Below are positions 38,521 to 50,656 of a DNA stretch of 64,000 nucleotides, piece after piece. Location of the stretch: contig JBCAMK010000002.1 in the NCBI GenBank assembly GCA_038503065.1, positions 2,046,001-2,110,000 of the forward strand. Reading direction: 5' to 3'. The first letter of the stretch is position 1, and each line of letters begins with the position of its first letter. Source of the stretch: Paragyromitra xinjiangensis. Taxonomy: Eukaryota > Ascomycota > Pezizomycetes > Pezizales > Discinaceae. Under the pieces are notes generated by a model. That model was given only the letters and a program-made list of their open reading frames with translations. It did not search any database and was not told the origin of the DNA. A program made the translations under genes and the position numbers.

Positions 38521-40792
38521 TTACCTCCCCCTCAGCTGTAGCTGCCGGATCCTCCTTTCAGCCTCAGCGAGATGCCCCGTCACAGAACTCCCAGAACCAG
38601 AATCAGTGCTATTCACGTCACTAGTAGTGAAACTCCTTCCCCAAAGTCTTGATCTGCCTCCCTCATGGCCACCCCTCCCTGTGTTCATGACAGGCATTGT
38701 ATACGACGTTGGGGGGCTATTTGATGTACTCCCAGGGGCGCTCCTGCTTCCATCCTCGTACTGCGGAAGACTTGAAGTAGACCCCAGATTCTTCGTGCCC
38801 TGTCGGACAGCTGTTGTATACGATGGAACCTTTGAAAGCTCATTGACATCTAAGTTTTCATCTTCGCCGCGCGGATCTTCAGGCGAATGTGTCCTGGTGC
38901 TAGGACCACTTCCGCTCCTGGTAGACCTCCCGGTCCTACTTGAAAAGTAATCGCCATGGCTATCCAATCTGGCCGCGAGTTCATCATCAGAAAATGCTCC
39001 TACTGTAGGCGGCGATGAAAACGCTGGGGTGCCGGTTCTTGATCTATTTGCTGACCACCTTCCAGAGCTGGCATCTGGAATACGAAGTGGACTAGCTGTA
39101 CCTGATATTCTCCCGGAATCCATTACAGATAATGTCGCAAGATTCTCGTGTGAGTTGTTTCGAGAGAGGACCACAGGGGTGTTTACCCCAGACGGAAGGG
39201 GGGTCTCGAAGCGATCATGGGAAATCCCATCGTACAGGCGGTCAAGGTAGTGATCGTCGTAACGTGGGGGCGCATACGATCCATGGATCTCACTGCTATC
39301 GTTCATGGAAGCGCTGCCACGAATAGTATTGTCCTCGTCCATTAGAAGGTTTGGTGATATAAACAACATCACAGGTAGCGATGCGCGAAGCTATAACATA
39401 TTAGAATATAGCGAGGGAAGGAGTGCGAAATTCCTGGGATCATACCTCGGAAGTATGTCCATCAGGATTATGTAGCTGGATTGTGAATTTAAGTCTACTC
39501 CAATTGTCAGTGCCAGTTATATAACAAACCGAGTGTCTCAGTACTTACTTATGTCTTACTTTAATCGATTCAATTTCACAGTCCTGCACACATCTCGCTA
39601 GGCTCTTTGGCAATTCCACACGGTCATGCAGCCTATACCTCGCGAAATCTTCATCCTCGTCTCCTTCCTCTAGATTCTCGCACTCAAATGTTTGTGTCAC
39701 GATGGTTCTCATGTCTGATTTGTTGTTTTCCTTGTGTGGTATAGTGAAATTGTGCAATTCTTTCAGGCTACACGTTACTTTTCCAATAGTTAGACCTTTT
39801 AGGAGCGGTAAAAGGACTATGTCGATAGGAATAGAGCTTCCAAAAACAACGGCCTTGTTGGGTATGCTGATAGAGTATTCGACTTTGTTCGGCCAGAGGT
39901 TTTCCACAGACTATAACGGTGAGCCGACATCCATAAAGGGCGGGTTAACTGTGCGGGGGATTACCATGGTCTGCGATAACTCCAAAGCTCCAGCATTCAG
40001 GGTTCTGACAATCCTCACATGCTACGATCACATAATAATCAATATCAACCTCAAAAGCGTAATAGCTAAATGAAGGTGGCACCTTTTTCGCAACAATGTT
40101 CTGCGCAAATCTTGGCCGGTCGATTACCGCCTTCAATCTATAGAAAACGTGGGCATTCTCGAGGCCCTCCATCGATTCCGGCAGATCTATGTGACACAAG
40201 AACATAGAGTTAGCACCGCCTCTCGGACGCATTACCGAAGATAAAAGGTCGATTTACCTCCAGGTATGACTACGTCAAAGCCGTACTCGTAGTTGTCTGG
40301 CTTGAGGGTCACAGCATGCTTATGATCAAACTCTAAAAATTGCCATTTCTTCTCGTACACAACCTCCTCATGTTTAACCGTCTTCATAGTGATTCCTGTC
40401 ACCGTAGACATCCTCTCCTGCCAGCTAAATTTTTCGCGAAAGAGCTTCATTAGTTCCTGCTTTGGCTTTCTCCCATACCAAAGGAAAGAAATTTGCGTAC
40501 TGTAGTCGTTTAATCCCCACTAATGTGAGGGTTATCGAACGCACCGGTATTGTTTCACTTAGGCAAAAGGCTAGCCGTCCTTTCAGCTGTGCGCCAGCAG
40601 ATTCCGATGGGCTTCCTCGTAAGACAATAACATCTTCATCAAGCCTGTAAAAATCACCAGCAAATACTGTCAGAACAGGACTCGGGAAAGCACATGCAAA
40701 TCGCAAAAGCAGCGGCAAACAATGGTAACGAGAACATACCTAATGTCACAATATGGAATCGTATGGCTGTGGTTACGGTGCAACAGAGGCAT
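38521..40792 (-). CDS. Alpha-arrestin, CreD/Rod1-like ubiquitin-ligase adaptor
   Basis: Eight minus-strand exons: 40740-40792, 40501-40644, 40258-40424, 40083-40186, 39965-40021, 39549-39910, 39446-39494 and 38521-39390, giving 601 residues. Alpha-arrestins recruit Rsp5/HulA-type HECT ligases to transporters; CreD in Aspergillus and Rod1/Rog3 in yeast act in glucose-dependent transporter turnover. Arrestin-N: DEDVIVLRGSPSESAGAQLKGRLAF ... ERMSTVTGITMKTV. Arrestin-C: ENLWPNKVEYSISIPNKAVVFGSSIPI. The C-terminal tail carries ligase-binding motifs PPRY (353-356) and variants VPSY (500-503) and LPQY (520-523). The VPSYTTAVR context is what points to CreD. Exon 5 encodes 19 residues and exon 7 only 16. 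It lies next to creC on the same strand. Confidence 0.9.
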
Positions 40793-42439
40793 CTTGAAGA
40801 ATTTCGGGTGCGGAGGAGTGACTCAAAGACTAACAGCTGGACCACGAGGTTTCAGAGGATTTTGAAACCCAAGCAGTCAACGGATTCGACGAGTTTTTAG
40901 ATAAGAATGCAGAGAGGCAGTGCCTAGAGCCAGCGATTCGCCAGGAGAGTAGCTGGCGGGTTCAGCTGAACAGCCTTGCGTAGGAATGCGCGAAAAAGAG
41001 TGCTGTTTACACAGAAGAGAATCTGTCATGGGATGAAAAGAGCAAGGCAGACGAGACGGAGCAAGAAGAGCAGAATAAAATAAGCAGTACAGGATGTCCA
41101 TAACCCCCCTTGCCCCTCCTCCATTGACTCCTGCAGCTATCGCCGAGGCCCTGAGCCACTATCGCTGCCCTCACCGTCTTCCTTTCTCTAACTTCAACCC
41201 AACAACAGCACGCAATCTCTGCTCGTGGCCGGCCGGGCGCCCCACTACCAAAGAATCCCGGCTACAAGCCGTTGCCCGGGCCCTAGCTCCGACCCTGGGC
41301 CGGCATTGCTGATCGCGATGAGAGCAATAAATAGTCTACCCGAAAACACCACGTCCATCCATGAGGCGGTAGCCGCTTCTCACTACCGCCCAGTACATCA
41401 CAGAACACCCTCTTAAGGGATTCTTCTGAACCTTCTTCTGCTGAGATTTTCATGGTTCGAAAGGGGCTTACTCTCCATGCGTGCGGAGCTGTAAGGCACC
41501 GCCGCCAGGAACATTGCATCTCGGAATAACCACCCCGATCCCATACGATATGTGTTACTCTACTCAGTGGCATGTAAAGTGCATGCGCTGTTCTTTCGCG
41601 GAGAACTCGAGAGCTCCATCGTGCGCATTTCTACCATGGAAGTATCATACTCTATGCTCCAATTACAATATATATCTCAGTCTTACGTTCCACTTCGCTC
41701 CTTCAGCCTAAATCTTCCCGAAAGCAACAAAGTACCAGGTGGGTCCTCCCTGACTCCCGCTCTACGCTTGCCTGCAACAGTCTGCCCACACAAAAAAAGC
41801 CCACCTCACCCGGTCAAGCCCGTCTTGATCGAGATTTATGACCCCCACTCCCATATCTCTATCTTTACGATTCGGGCGCGCATCTACACATCTTCAGTAC
41901 AAAAAGCACCAAGCTGAAGCCCAAAGTTTTGTGGCGCCTCAAACGTTGCACATGAGACTGATTCAGATGACCCCCCACTTGGTCTCGCGGACTCTCGCTT
42001 TCCCCTCCTTGCGGTGGAGGCTCGCGCCACTCCCTCTCGGCCAAAATATTTGATCCATGGTCCAGATACTATCGCCGGATCGCCCTTCTGCAGCGAGAGT
42101 GGTCCCCGAAACTCAGCTGATGGATCATGCCTGCTCTTGCCTTCTGAACATTCATGATGTCTTCGTTTGAGAATACAACAGTGTACCCATATCATCTGAT
42201 TTTATGAATTACCCTAAGGGCTTTAGCCGAATCAAGCCGATACACAGCTCGTGGAACGATCAAGCTGCAACTATTTTTCTAGAAAGCTAATAGCGCAAAA
42301 GAGCCTCCATACAGATGGAGATCACCTTTACCGATTGATTCCAGACAAAACCACAACTGAGGGGGAAAACACGCTGAGAAAGAGGAAAGCCAAAAAAAGG
42401 TAGCAGGGAAAAATAACATAAAAGAGATAAATCCCGAAA
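40793..42439. other. Intergenic between arrestin gene and creC
   Basis: Arrestin promoter side and creC 3' flank; both genes lie on the minus strand. Short frames only, none with a domain. No repeat recognised. Confidence 0.5.
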
Positions 42440-45054
42440 TCAACTCCCGGCTGCCGAAAGGGTCACTTCACTGCTGTTGCTATCTTGTTTGATATGTGGT
42501 CTGTTCCAGGTCTTCAAATGACCTGCTCGTTTCGCCAGGAAAATTTTATCGCGCAAAAAATTAGCCTTCCAAGGAACTCATGCCTCATTGAAAACAAGCA
42601 AAACGGCTCAGCGGCCAAAACCCATGTCACTCCAAATTTGGAGCCAAGATACTGGGTTGAGGAAAGGTTGGTTCGGGCTTACCGTCTACACATGTTGTTA
42701 TAATTGAGTCTTCCCGGAAAATAACTTGAGTGAGATGTTCCGGATCGATCACTTTCGACTGTATATGGTGAGCCTAGCCGTTAGCTCCAGCGCCATACGT
42801 CAAAAAAAATCCGAGTTTCAGCTAAACGGTTGCCTAGCTTCGGAAAAACTTTTTACGATAAGGATAAGGGTTTGGACTTACCATGATTGGCGGTAAAACG
42901 GCAGTCCGTGCGCGCTCAGAGACCGGATGGACCGCGATTCCGTCACCACCCTCGTCGTGAACTGAGGTAGCTATGTTAGAGTCAGATCTTAACCTACCTG
43001 ATAAGCTTTCCGCCTGTATTCTACCAGTTGGAGACTGATGGTTGTGCGAAGACATGCTCCCTCGGTGTTGGATTGCTGCCTGTATCAAATATCCCAGCCA
43101 CGCACGTCAGAGCCTTAACTTAGTTAAGCTATCGTTAAGGGATCGAATGGAATAAAGGAAGGGAAACAGTCATGATAACGAAAATTAGATAGGGAAAGCA
43201 CGGGCCGTACCGCCTTCGGTTTGTGAAGCATTCCAACACTAAAATCCCAGAGCAGCAGCCTGCAATCATTCCCAACGCTTCCAAAACGATATGTGCGGTC
43301 ATCACACCGCCAGGGGTCAAATGCGACACTGGTAACCCAGGAATGATGTCCTTCACAACGTGCAACAATGCGACGTTCATCAAAGGACCATATGGAAACT
43401 AAATCGTCTTGGCCCCCTGTCACGACATACTTTCCGTCGGGAGACCAACAAACGCACATCAAACCCCCGTAGTAACTGTTGTATACATCCAATAACCTAT
43501 ACTAGGTAAACATCGTGCTCTCGCCGGCGGAGATTATGAACCCTACTTTTCTTTCACGAAATTGATAACTCGTAGGCATTGGTCTTCTGAAACCACTGCG
43601 ATATGCTCACAGTCGGGCGAAAATGAGAAGGCTGTAACAGCGCTTTTAGAAACCGACCAGTATGATACAGGGTTTGTCCGTTGGTTTTTTGACTTGACCG
43701 ACTTCTTCACTGCAAAGTATTTCATAAGGCTAGCAGTCTCATTAGTAGTGGCAGTCTTTTCTGTTATTCCTGTAGCGTCTGGTCCGTCCTCAGGCACAAA
43801 TAACGCATCTTCTTTCTCTTTATCGTAGACTACTAAAGAGCCATCCTGATGTGCGGCCAGAAATAGATTTTCCGATCCCGGTAACCATTTGATGTCAGTA
43901 ACAGCATGTGAGTTTATCATTCCCTGATAGGTAAAGTTTAAATTCAATCAGCAAATAGCTCGACCCTACCCTTCGAAGGTAAAATTAGATGACGGGATCT
44001 TCACATTCTTGTTCAACCTCGCATACTTGTTCGACATCGGGTCAAACCATATTATATCCCCAGTCGAGAACCCAATAATCACGTCTATGTGACTAACACT
44101 CCTCGTGAGCAAGTTGACATCATGGCAAAGCGGATGTGCCTTGGTGAAGAGGATTTTCGACAAAGGTTCTTGCTACAAGAAACGAAACAAATGAGTTTTT
44201 AAATCTTCCGTATTTTTCGATAACAGCGAAAAATTTGAACCTTATTTGCAGAATCCATATCCAACCAGTTAAAAGCCCGATTGATATTTGCAAAAACAAA
44301 CAGATCCTCCGAATTTCTGTCAACCAACCTTTTGGCCAGATTTTCATGCGGGATAATTCTTGAGACGAACGAGGAGTTATTTTTCGCGATATTATTTTTC
44401 GGCTTCTTTCTCTTTGCTGCATCCTTCCCGGTAGCTGATAATGATGAATTTCCTCCCCCAAACTTCTCCGCTTGTATTGGTGTTGCACCGTCACCACTGC
44501 GTGATGTGTTGCTTCCTGAAGCTGCCTTTCCCACGGAGCTTTGGTCATCAGTATCGGCAGATTTTCTGGAATCATTCTCCTGATTCTCTTTGCTAGTAGA
44601 TACTGTTGGATTACGATACGGATGCGATGGCGGACCACGGTATTTGATTGCTACTAAAGAGAGTTTTGTACCAGCAACAGTAGGTTGCGGGGCGGTGCTG
44701 AGAGGATTGAGATTGACAATGGGAGTTTCGGTAGGGTGGGGAGGAGGAGTTGCGAGGAATATGTCTTCTTTTAGTGTATATGTTCCTACAGACTCGATAG
44801 GCATTTGTCAGCGATAGTATTAAAGCCTGCATGATCTTCAGAAATAGACCAATTTTAGGAGTAATGCCCGGTCACTAAACTCCAGGAACTATTCGAAACG
44901 AACCTTCGCCAACAGAAAACTGGTGCTCAGGGCCTGTAGGATGAGTAATCGTATTATTCGTCTCAATGATGGGAACAGACCCAGGCATCCCCGAACCCCA
45001 TGGGCTGCCAGTCGTGCCTGGGTATCGTGGGGGCGGTGGAGGTAACACGAACAT
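42440..45054 (-). CDS. creC: Catabolite repression protein CreC (WD40, WDR20 family)
   Basis: Eight minus-strand exons: 44904-45054, 44241-44785, 44005-44172, 43547-43923, 43211-43496, 42882-43079, 42683-42758 and 42440-42522, giving 627 residues. CreC is the WD40 partner that stabilises and activates the CreB deubiquitinase in carbon catabolite repression. The order matches the family: a proline-rich start ([11 protein letters not shown]), then [54 protein letters not shown], and WD repeats with [64 protein letters not shown] and [14 protein letters not shown]. The final repeat GHLKTWNRP is on the last exon behind a 160-bp intron. Confidence 0.95.
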
Positions 45055-45587
45055 CGTGCCAAAGTAGACTTTATGCTATAATTTGAAGAGATCAGTACCA
45101 AGCTTCAGACCAACGAGCGCAGATGAAAGATGCTACCTTTGAGCGAGGAAGAGATGAAGAACAGGAGAAGATGGGGAAGATGGGGAAGATAACGGCAAAG
45201 GTGCGGTCTCACCACACCAAGGCATGCTAGTTCGTGGGGTTGTGGAGTGCATGGCATGGGGCATCGCGGCTGTATTCAACATCGCACCGATTGTACCTGA
45301 CAGCTTGCATCTACTGTGAAGAAATGTATGTCTCAAATATCTAGAGCTATTTTATTACTCATTTCTTTACTTATATATCACTTAGATAGATAAATGGCTA
45401 ATGTTCGCTAGAGTTATGCATACTAAGTATTATCACCCGGGACTCTATTTCAAGAAATTTTTATTACTCTTTAGAGCTTGAAAGGCGATGTGTATGAAAA
45501 GGAGACGAAAGGGAATGGTTTCTTGGGCCATCAGTGAAGGATAATTTATTTTTGTGAGTAGAGCGCTACATGCATGTGGTATGAATT
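45055..45587. other. creC promoter and GEM1 3' flank
   Basis: No gene seen. A GGGAAGATG tandem duplication lies at about 45173-45190. Confidence 0.45.
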
Positions 45588-48377
45588 TTACCCCGGGTTT
45601 GACCTCCTCCACATAAAAAAAAGCGTCAAGATGGTGCAGGCTGCGCACGTCTCGTTAGAAGCATGTCTTGGCAGAATACTCAAGCAATATAAACGCATAG
45701 ATAGATCTAACTTACTTGTAACCCCTGCTGCAATATAAATATTTGTTCTGTCAACAGGCTCAGGCTCTGTCCTAGGAGATGCCGTGTTTGGGGACAAGGC
45801 AGCTTCCGCGATCTACGTCCACAGTCAGGATAGATACTTGATAGGGTTTGCGTACATGGCAAGAATACCGTAACAAACAGCTCCGAGATGGATGCCCAAG
45901 CTGCACTAACATGTAGAGGAGCTGACATCCCAATTTCTCGCGTATAAACATCTGGCTGAATTTCCGCCCTTTGTGTGGTTTTGTCTAAATCAGCCTTTAG
46001 GGCTGCATACACCGCCGGCAATTCATCCAGCTGAGGATATCGATTCTGTACGCTGGTTAGCATGCTAAATTGAATAATTAACGTGTCGTACATACCCGCA
46101 AATCAACGATATGTGAAAAGCTATCGGGATCCGACGAGTCGTATGTGTAACAAACGACATCACAAGCGTTCAGCTTTGCTTCATTCTCTAAGATTGCCGG
46201 TTCTAGTTCTCCGAGTTCCTCAAGCTAAGTATTCTGTCAATCGAGTGAAATGTGCCAATACCATTGGGGATGCCTACAATTAGATAGCATTGTTTCCCTC
46301 CTTGTAGCTCCACGCTGTTAACAGCAGCTCGTGATTTGATTGTTGGGTGGTACGTCGAACTAAGAGCTCTATTCAAAAAAGCATCTAAGATAGAGCTCTT
46401 CCCACTCCCGCTTGCTCCTAGGACATAGCAAAGAACCACGTTCCTCTCAACTTTTCCTTGCCTTCGTCGTTTCTTCCTTGGCTTTGTGAGTTTCAGTGCT
46501 GCTGTTGTCCCACCTCTCTCCCCGCTCTCAAAGCCCAGATATGCCAGATAGGCCAATGTCGTCTTCGGATCCTGATAAGTTGTCATACTCCACTGAGCCA
46601 GCCACCCCTGCAGGGTTATGTGGCCAGCTTCGGAACGTACAGTCGAGGAAGGAAATGAAGATTCAACCCACGACGCTGGTAGCCCAGGGGTGGGAGCAAA
46701 TAGAGCGGAAAGTTCGTCGCCATTTAGACCACCATCATTGTCTTTATCGAATAGTAGAAAGAGATCCACGAAGAAGCGGTAACCCAAAGGAGAAAGCTCC
46801 GCAGAAGCGTTGATGGGAACCTCAAACCTATGAAAGATCAAAAGAATCAACGAAAACTCAAAAACTGAGAGGAGGGGCATAATATAATTCAAGAGGAAAA
46901 GCCCATACTTAGGTTGTAAGAAACTATCTTTCAAGCTCAAACTATCTGTATAGTTGAAGGTACGAAGGATAGTCCATACAGTTTCGTGTCGTCCCTTCAC
47001 TGCGAATATTTTATTGAGTAGTATGAAACCTTTCCCAGTAATCCCGTTCTCTGTTGCGGAGTCCACAGAAACTTTTCGAATTAAAACTTTTATCTCCTCG
47101 AGTTCTTCGGGGGTTAAAGTCTTGTCGAAACATTTTTTCTATGGAGATGAAAGTTTAACATAGGGCTAGGGTTAATGATTGTTATGCCACATACCTGAAA
47201 CTCTTGGATTTCAAAGTCATTCAAGAAACCATCTTGATCTTTATCGCATAAGACTGCAAACGAAGGAAAAAACTTTAGCGCAAGATCCTAGCAGTTAGAA
47301 AAACGCAATACTAACAGAAAATGCGTTGAAGAGCCGCCACAGCAGCTGGTTTAAGATTCTAAATCATCAGAAGAAGCCAAGAAGACACTATTCGAAACAT
47401 ATACGCCAAAATTCTTATTAAAGCAAAGAAAGAAACACACCTGCTCCTTGGTGTCATAAAGTGGCGCAATTGGATGTGTAACTGCTTTCTGACAAAGGTA
47501 AAATAGCTTTACTCCCGGTCAGCATCAATCCACAACCTGATTCAGTTTTGGTAAACACACCTGGTTGATGTTTTTCTGCTCCTTTGCGCTAGCTCTGATA
47601 CAAGAATCAATCTCCTAGATTCGTGTCAACTAAGCATTCTATACCTCACATTTCCCCAGGAAAGACCTTGAATTCGAGCATTATAGGCATCATTTCTTCC
47701 TCGGGATCAACATCTGGAGAGAGATCACTCTTGTTTGCGCATAGAACTACCGGAAGCTATTAAAACCATCAGTCACTATGTTCCTCCTTCTTTGAGCGTT
47801 GACTACTAACATTTACTCCTAGACTCCGAAAAAATGGAAGCCTTTCCCCAGGGCTGTAAGTTCTCCTTCTTAAGTAGGATAGAATCAAACCAACCAGAAT
47901 AAAGAAACTCGTTCATAGCTCTATATAATGTAAGAATGATATACCACAAAAGACGTAGGCGGGAGGGTAGCAAGTTCAACAGACATAATGGTCCGAGTAT
48001 ACTAAACATATCACATTGGATCGCCGTATTTCTTTCCGCAAGGTATTTCGTTCCTGAGGAAGAGCTACATATGGACCATAATTTCAGCTTCTTCCATCTA
48101 CACAGCATTTGGATTGGCCTCTTTATTAGAGTATCAAGGAACACACCTGTGGTATCAACGATTGTCGTGGTGACATTTTCGGGAGCTCCTATAGTAATTG
48201 CGGGAAGTACTGGCTGAATTTTGCTCGTGACGAAAATATCCTTGACCAACGAGGTGATTAATGAAGACTTCCCAGTGCCTATTAATTTCCAGCAATCAGC
48301 AAGTCCGGAATTGGTATTTTGGCAAGGAGTAAGTTACCTTCGTCTCCACATACTACTATTCGAACCGTATCTGCCAT
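45588..48377 (-). CDS. GEM1: Mitochondrial Rho GTPase Gem1/Miro
   Basis: Sixteen minus-strand exons: 48338-48377, 48147-48278, 47985-48064, 47895-47920, 47811-47841, 47667-47756, 47561-47614, 47441-47506, 47316-47358, 47195-47253, 46909-47138, 46278-46827, 46096-46224, 45869-46045, 45716-45812 and 45588-45640, giving 618 residues. Miro is a tail-anchored outer-membrane GTPase that shapes mitochondria and is a regulatory subunit of ER-mitochondria contacts. GTPase 1 has GDEGTGKSSL (11-20), DTT and ANKSDL. EF-hand 1 has [12 protein letters not shown] (about 191) and EF-hand 2 has [12 protein letters not shown] (about 311). GTPase 2 has GASGSGKSS (421-429). The C-terminus is [17 protein letters not shown] followed by MWRRSNPG. 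Two exons are 26 and 31 nt; both are needed to keep [24 protein letters not shown] in frame. Confidence 0.95.
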
Positions 48378-49140
48378 GCTTTTCAGAGTTACAAGAGCCA
48401 AACAGCAGGGGAAGCGCAAAACGGGGTTATTGAGGTGTGTTCATAGGAAGCTGTTGTCACCTCGTGCTACCAGACATGCAGCAACGGTGCCGGATCACGT
48501 AAGCGCCAAGCTTTTCACCAGTAAATGAAACAACTTACATAATAAGACCAACAATACGAGCAGGCGGGTAACAAAACTGAGAGATGAACTCTATCCAGAA
48601 ATTGAGAGAAAGAATCTGGAAAAACCGGTACCATCTGTAGAGTCACGAGTTTAATACCATGTATTATTTAAGAGATACAATACATAATTTTCAAGGTTTT
48701 ATAAGTCCCAGCATAACAATTTTAACAAGCTGTGACAGCCACATAGTGTCAGGAGTCTCGTAGAAACACCAATAATGTTCCGAATTGATACATGTAGTAA
48801 AGCCTCAGCCAGCATTGATAAGTAGCCGCCTACGAAAAAGATGTGATTTTGAACCGCAACAGGTTTTGAGAGCAAGGAACCGAATACTTATTTGCGCTTG
48901 GTTGCCGTGGGCCTTGCTTAGAGGCCACCAACAGTGCGCTACGCAGGAACCACATACGCACAGCTATGCAGTTTTGTCATATAAGCTACACATATAAAAT
49001 AGGGACCTTCGATGTCTTTTTGGAATACCAATCTGGGCCCAGGCTAACAGGTTACCCCCGGCTTTAGCTCGCCTTAGGGTGTAAGCTCGTGCAAATATGC
49101 TGATGAGTGTGTTTTAGTCAAATTTTCTGTGTCTTAGCTA
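48378..49140. other. GEM1 promoter side
   Basis: No gene supported. Confidence 0.45.
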
Positions 49141-49310
49141 CAGTGCCAAAAAGGGGGATGCGATTGGTACAGTATTTTTACAGTATTCTAAAAAATGCTG
49201 GATTAATTCTGCAGTGCTACGGGATTTATCAGCAAATGCAGCAGCGCTCCAGAGTTAATACAGCATTTTCTAAAAATACGGTAGTAGATCCACCCCATTT
49301 TTTGGTACTG
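49141..49310. mobile_element. 170-bp MITE, Tc1/mariner-type ends
   Basis: The left end CAGTGCCAAAAAGGGG and right end (reverse complement) CAGTACCAAAAAATGGGG form inverted repeats flanked by TA at 49139-49140 and 49311-49312. Inner parts also pair (TACAGTATTTTTA.. with ..TAAAAATACGGTA), so most of the element can fold into a hairpin. It has no coding capacity. CAGT-starting ends with TA duplications are typical of mariner/pogo-derived miniature elements; the ends differ from those of the Tc1-type element at 1826-3240. Confidence 0.8.
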
Positions 49311-49312
49311 TA

Positions 49313-50656
49313 GTATTATCAAAAGCAGAGGTTATCCGAAGGGTATGTACATCGAGCGCCTAAATAGAAAAGGTCTCCTACCCTCTTACTCGCTGAATTC
49401 AACTCTATGCGACTAAATCACTTCATTGGCCCAAAAGCTCTGACCCTCCGGAAAATTTCCCATAGCGATAGCTCCTACATTCCACCTCTTGGCCACTCAT
49501 AACCAGAAAGCTTTCCTCTTTGCCCATGTTATCTACAGCCCCATTGCTAATATCCTCATACTCAAGGATAGGAGCAGGCCTCACATGATATTTTATTAGG
49601 AAGTATGCCCCAGCCATACATGTTTATACAGAAAATATTCACTCCCCCATGGCCAAGGCATTTATCTACAATCACCCAATACTGCGATTGTAAACCCTAA
49701 CCAAGTAGATCAAAACACCTCCAAGAACAATCTCAGAAATTCTTAACCGCTTCGCTATCAGAGATCAATCACACACACCGTAGAAGAGATAAAGCCATAT
49801 CGTGCGATCATATGCATATCCTTCACAAGAGCCAAACAAAGAAGTATATTTAAATAACTGAGAGTATTGAACTCGGTATCTCCATTAAGCTCTAGAGAAA
49901 TAACTTCTATCCCTCTCGTAAGCAAATCCCTATATTCGTCACATACGTAGCGAAGGTCAATTTCTGTGTGAATTCAAGTTTATGGAATAGTCCGCTTATT
50001 AATTTCGTTTTTTGGAGGTTCATGTAACCTATTTCAAATAGAACCAACCCCACCCAGTGTCTTCAGCCTCGTAATGCAAGATATGTGGATCTTGAAATCG
50101 TGCATTAGGGGCGATCTTCATTATTCATTTTTTATCGAGTGATACTACATGACAAAATCTCCCCCACCAGTACAATACATGCAAAAATCTATACGAACGT
50201 CAGAGCCGAGGAGCAGAAAATGAACGAAACCCCCAAACCACCGGACCTGAATTCTAACCATGCAGATAAATGGACAAAGATGATAATAGGCTACAAATGA
50301 AGAGGAAATTACAGCGGATCCATATGTAGAGTAAAGTCTCAGCTGAAGCGAAAAGGTGGTATCAAAGAAAAATGCCCTAAGAAAGAATACAGGCCAGAGT
50401 ATCCATTCTATAATAGGATTCGATATTCTCATTTTCTCAAACAAAAAAAAAAGCCCATCCATCAACTCCACTATCACCTACCTGCCCGTCCAGAGTCACA
50501 TACCACAATACAATACAGACAGAACAGACAGACCATACAGATATGCAAGCCGTAAAAAATAGGAAGAAACGCAAACCCCTCCTATGCACAAAGCCCATTT
50601 CCGAAGAAAGCCCACCATACATTTATCCCTACAATCTTGATCTCAACACCTTCCAA
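49313..50656. other. Gene-poor stretch, ZDS1-like 3' flank
   Basis: No gene supported. Confidence 0.45.
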
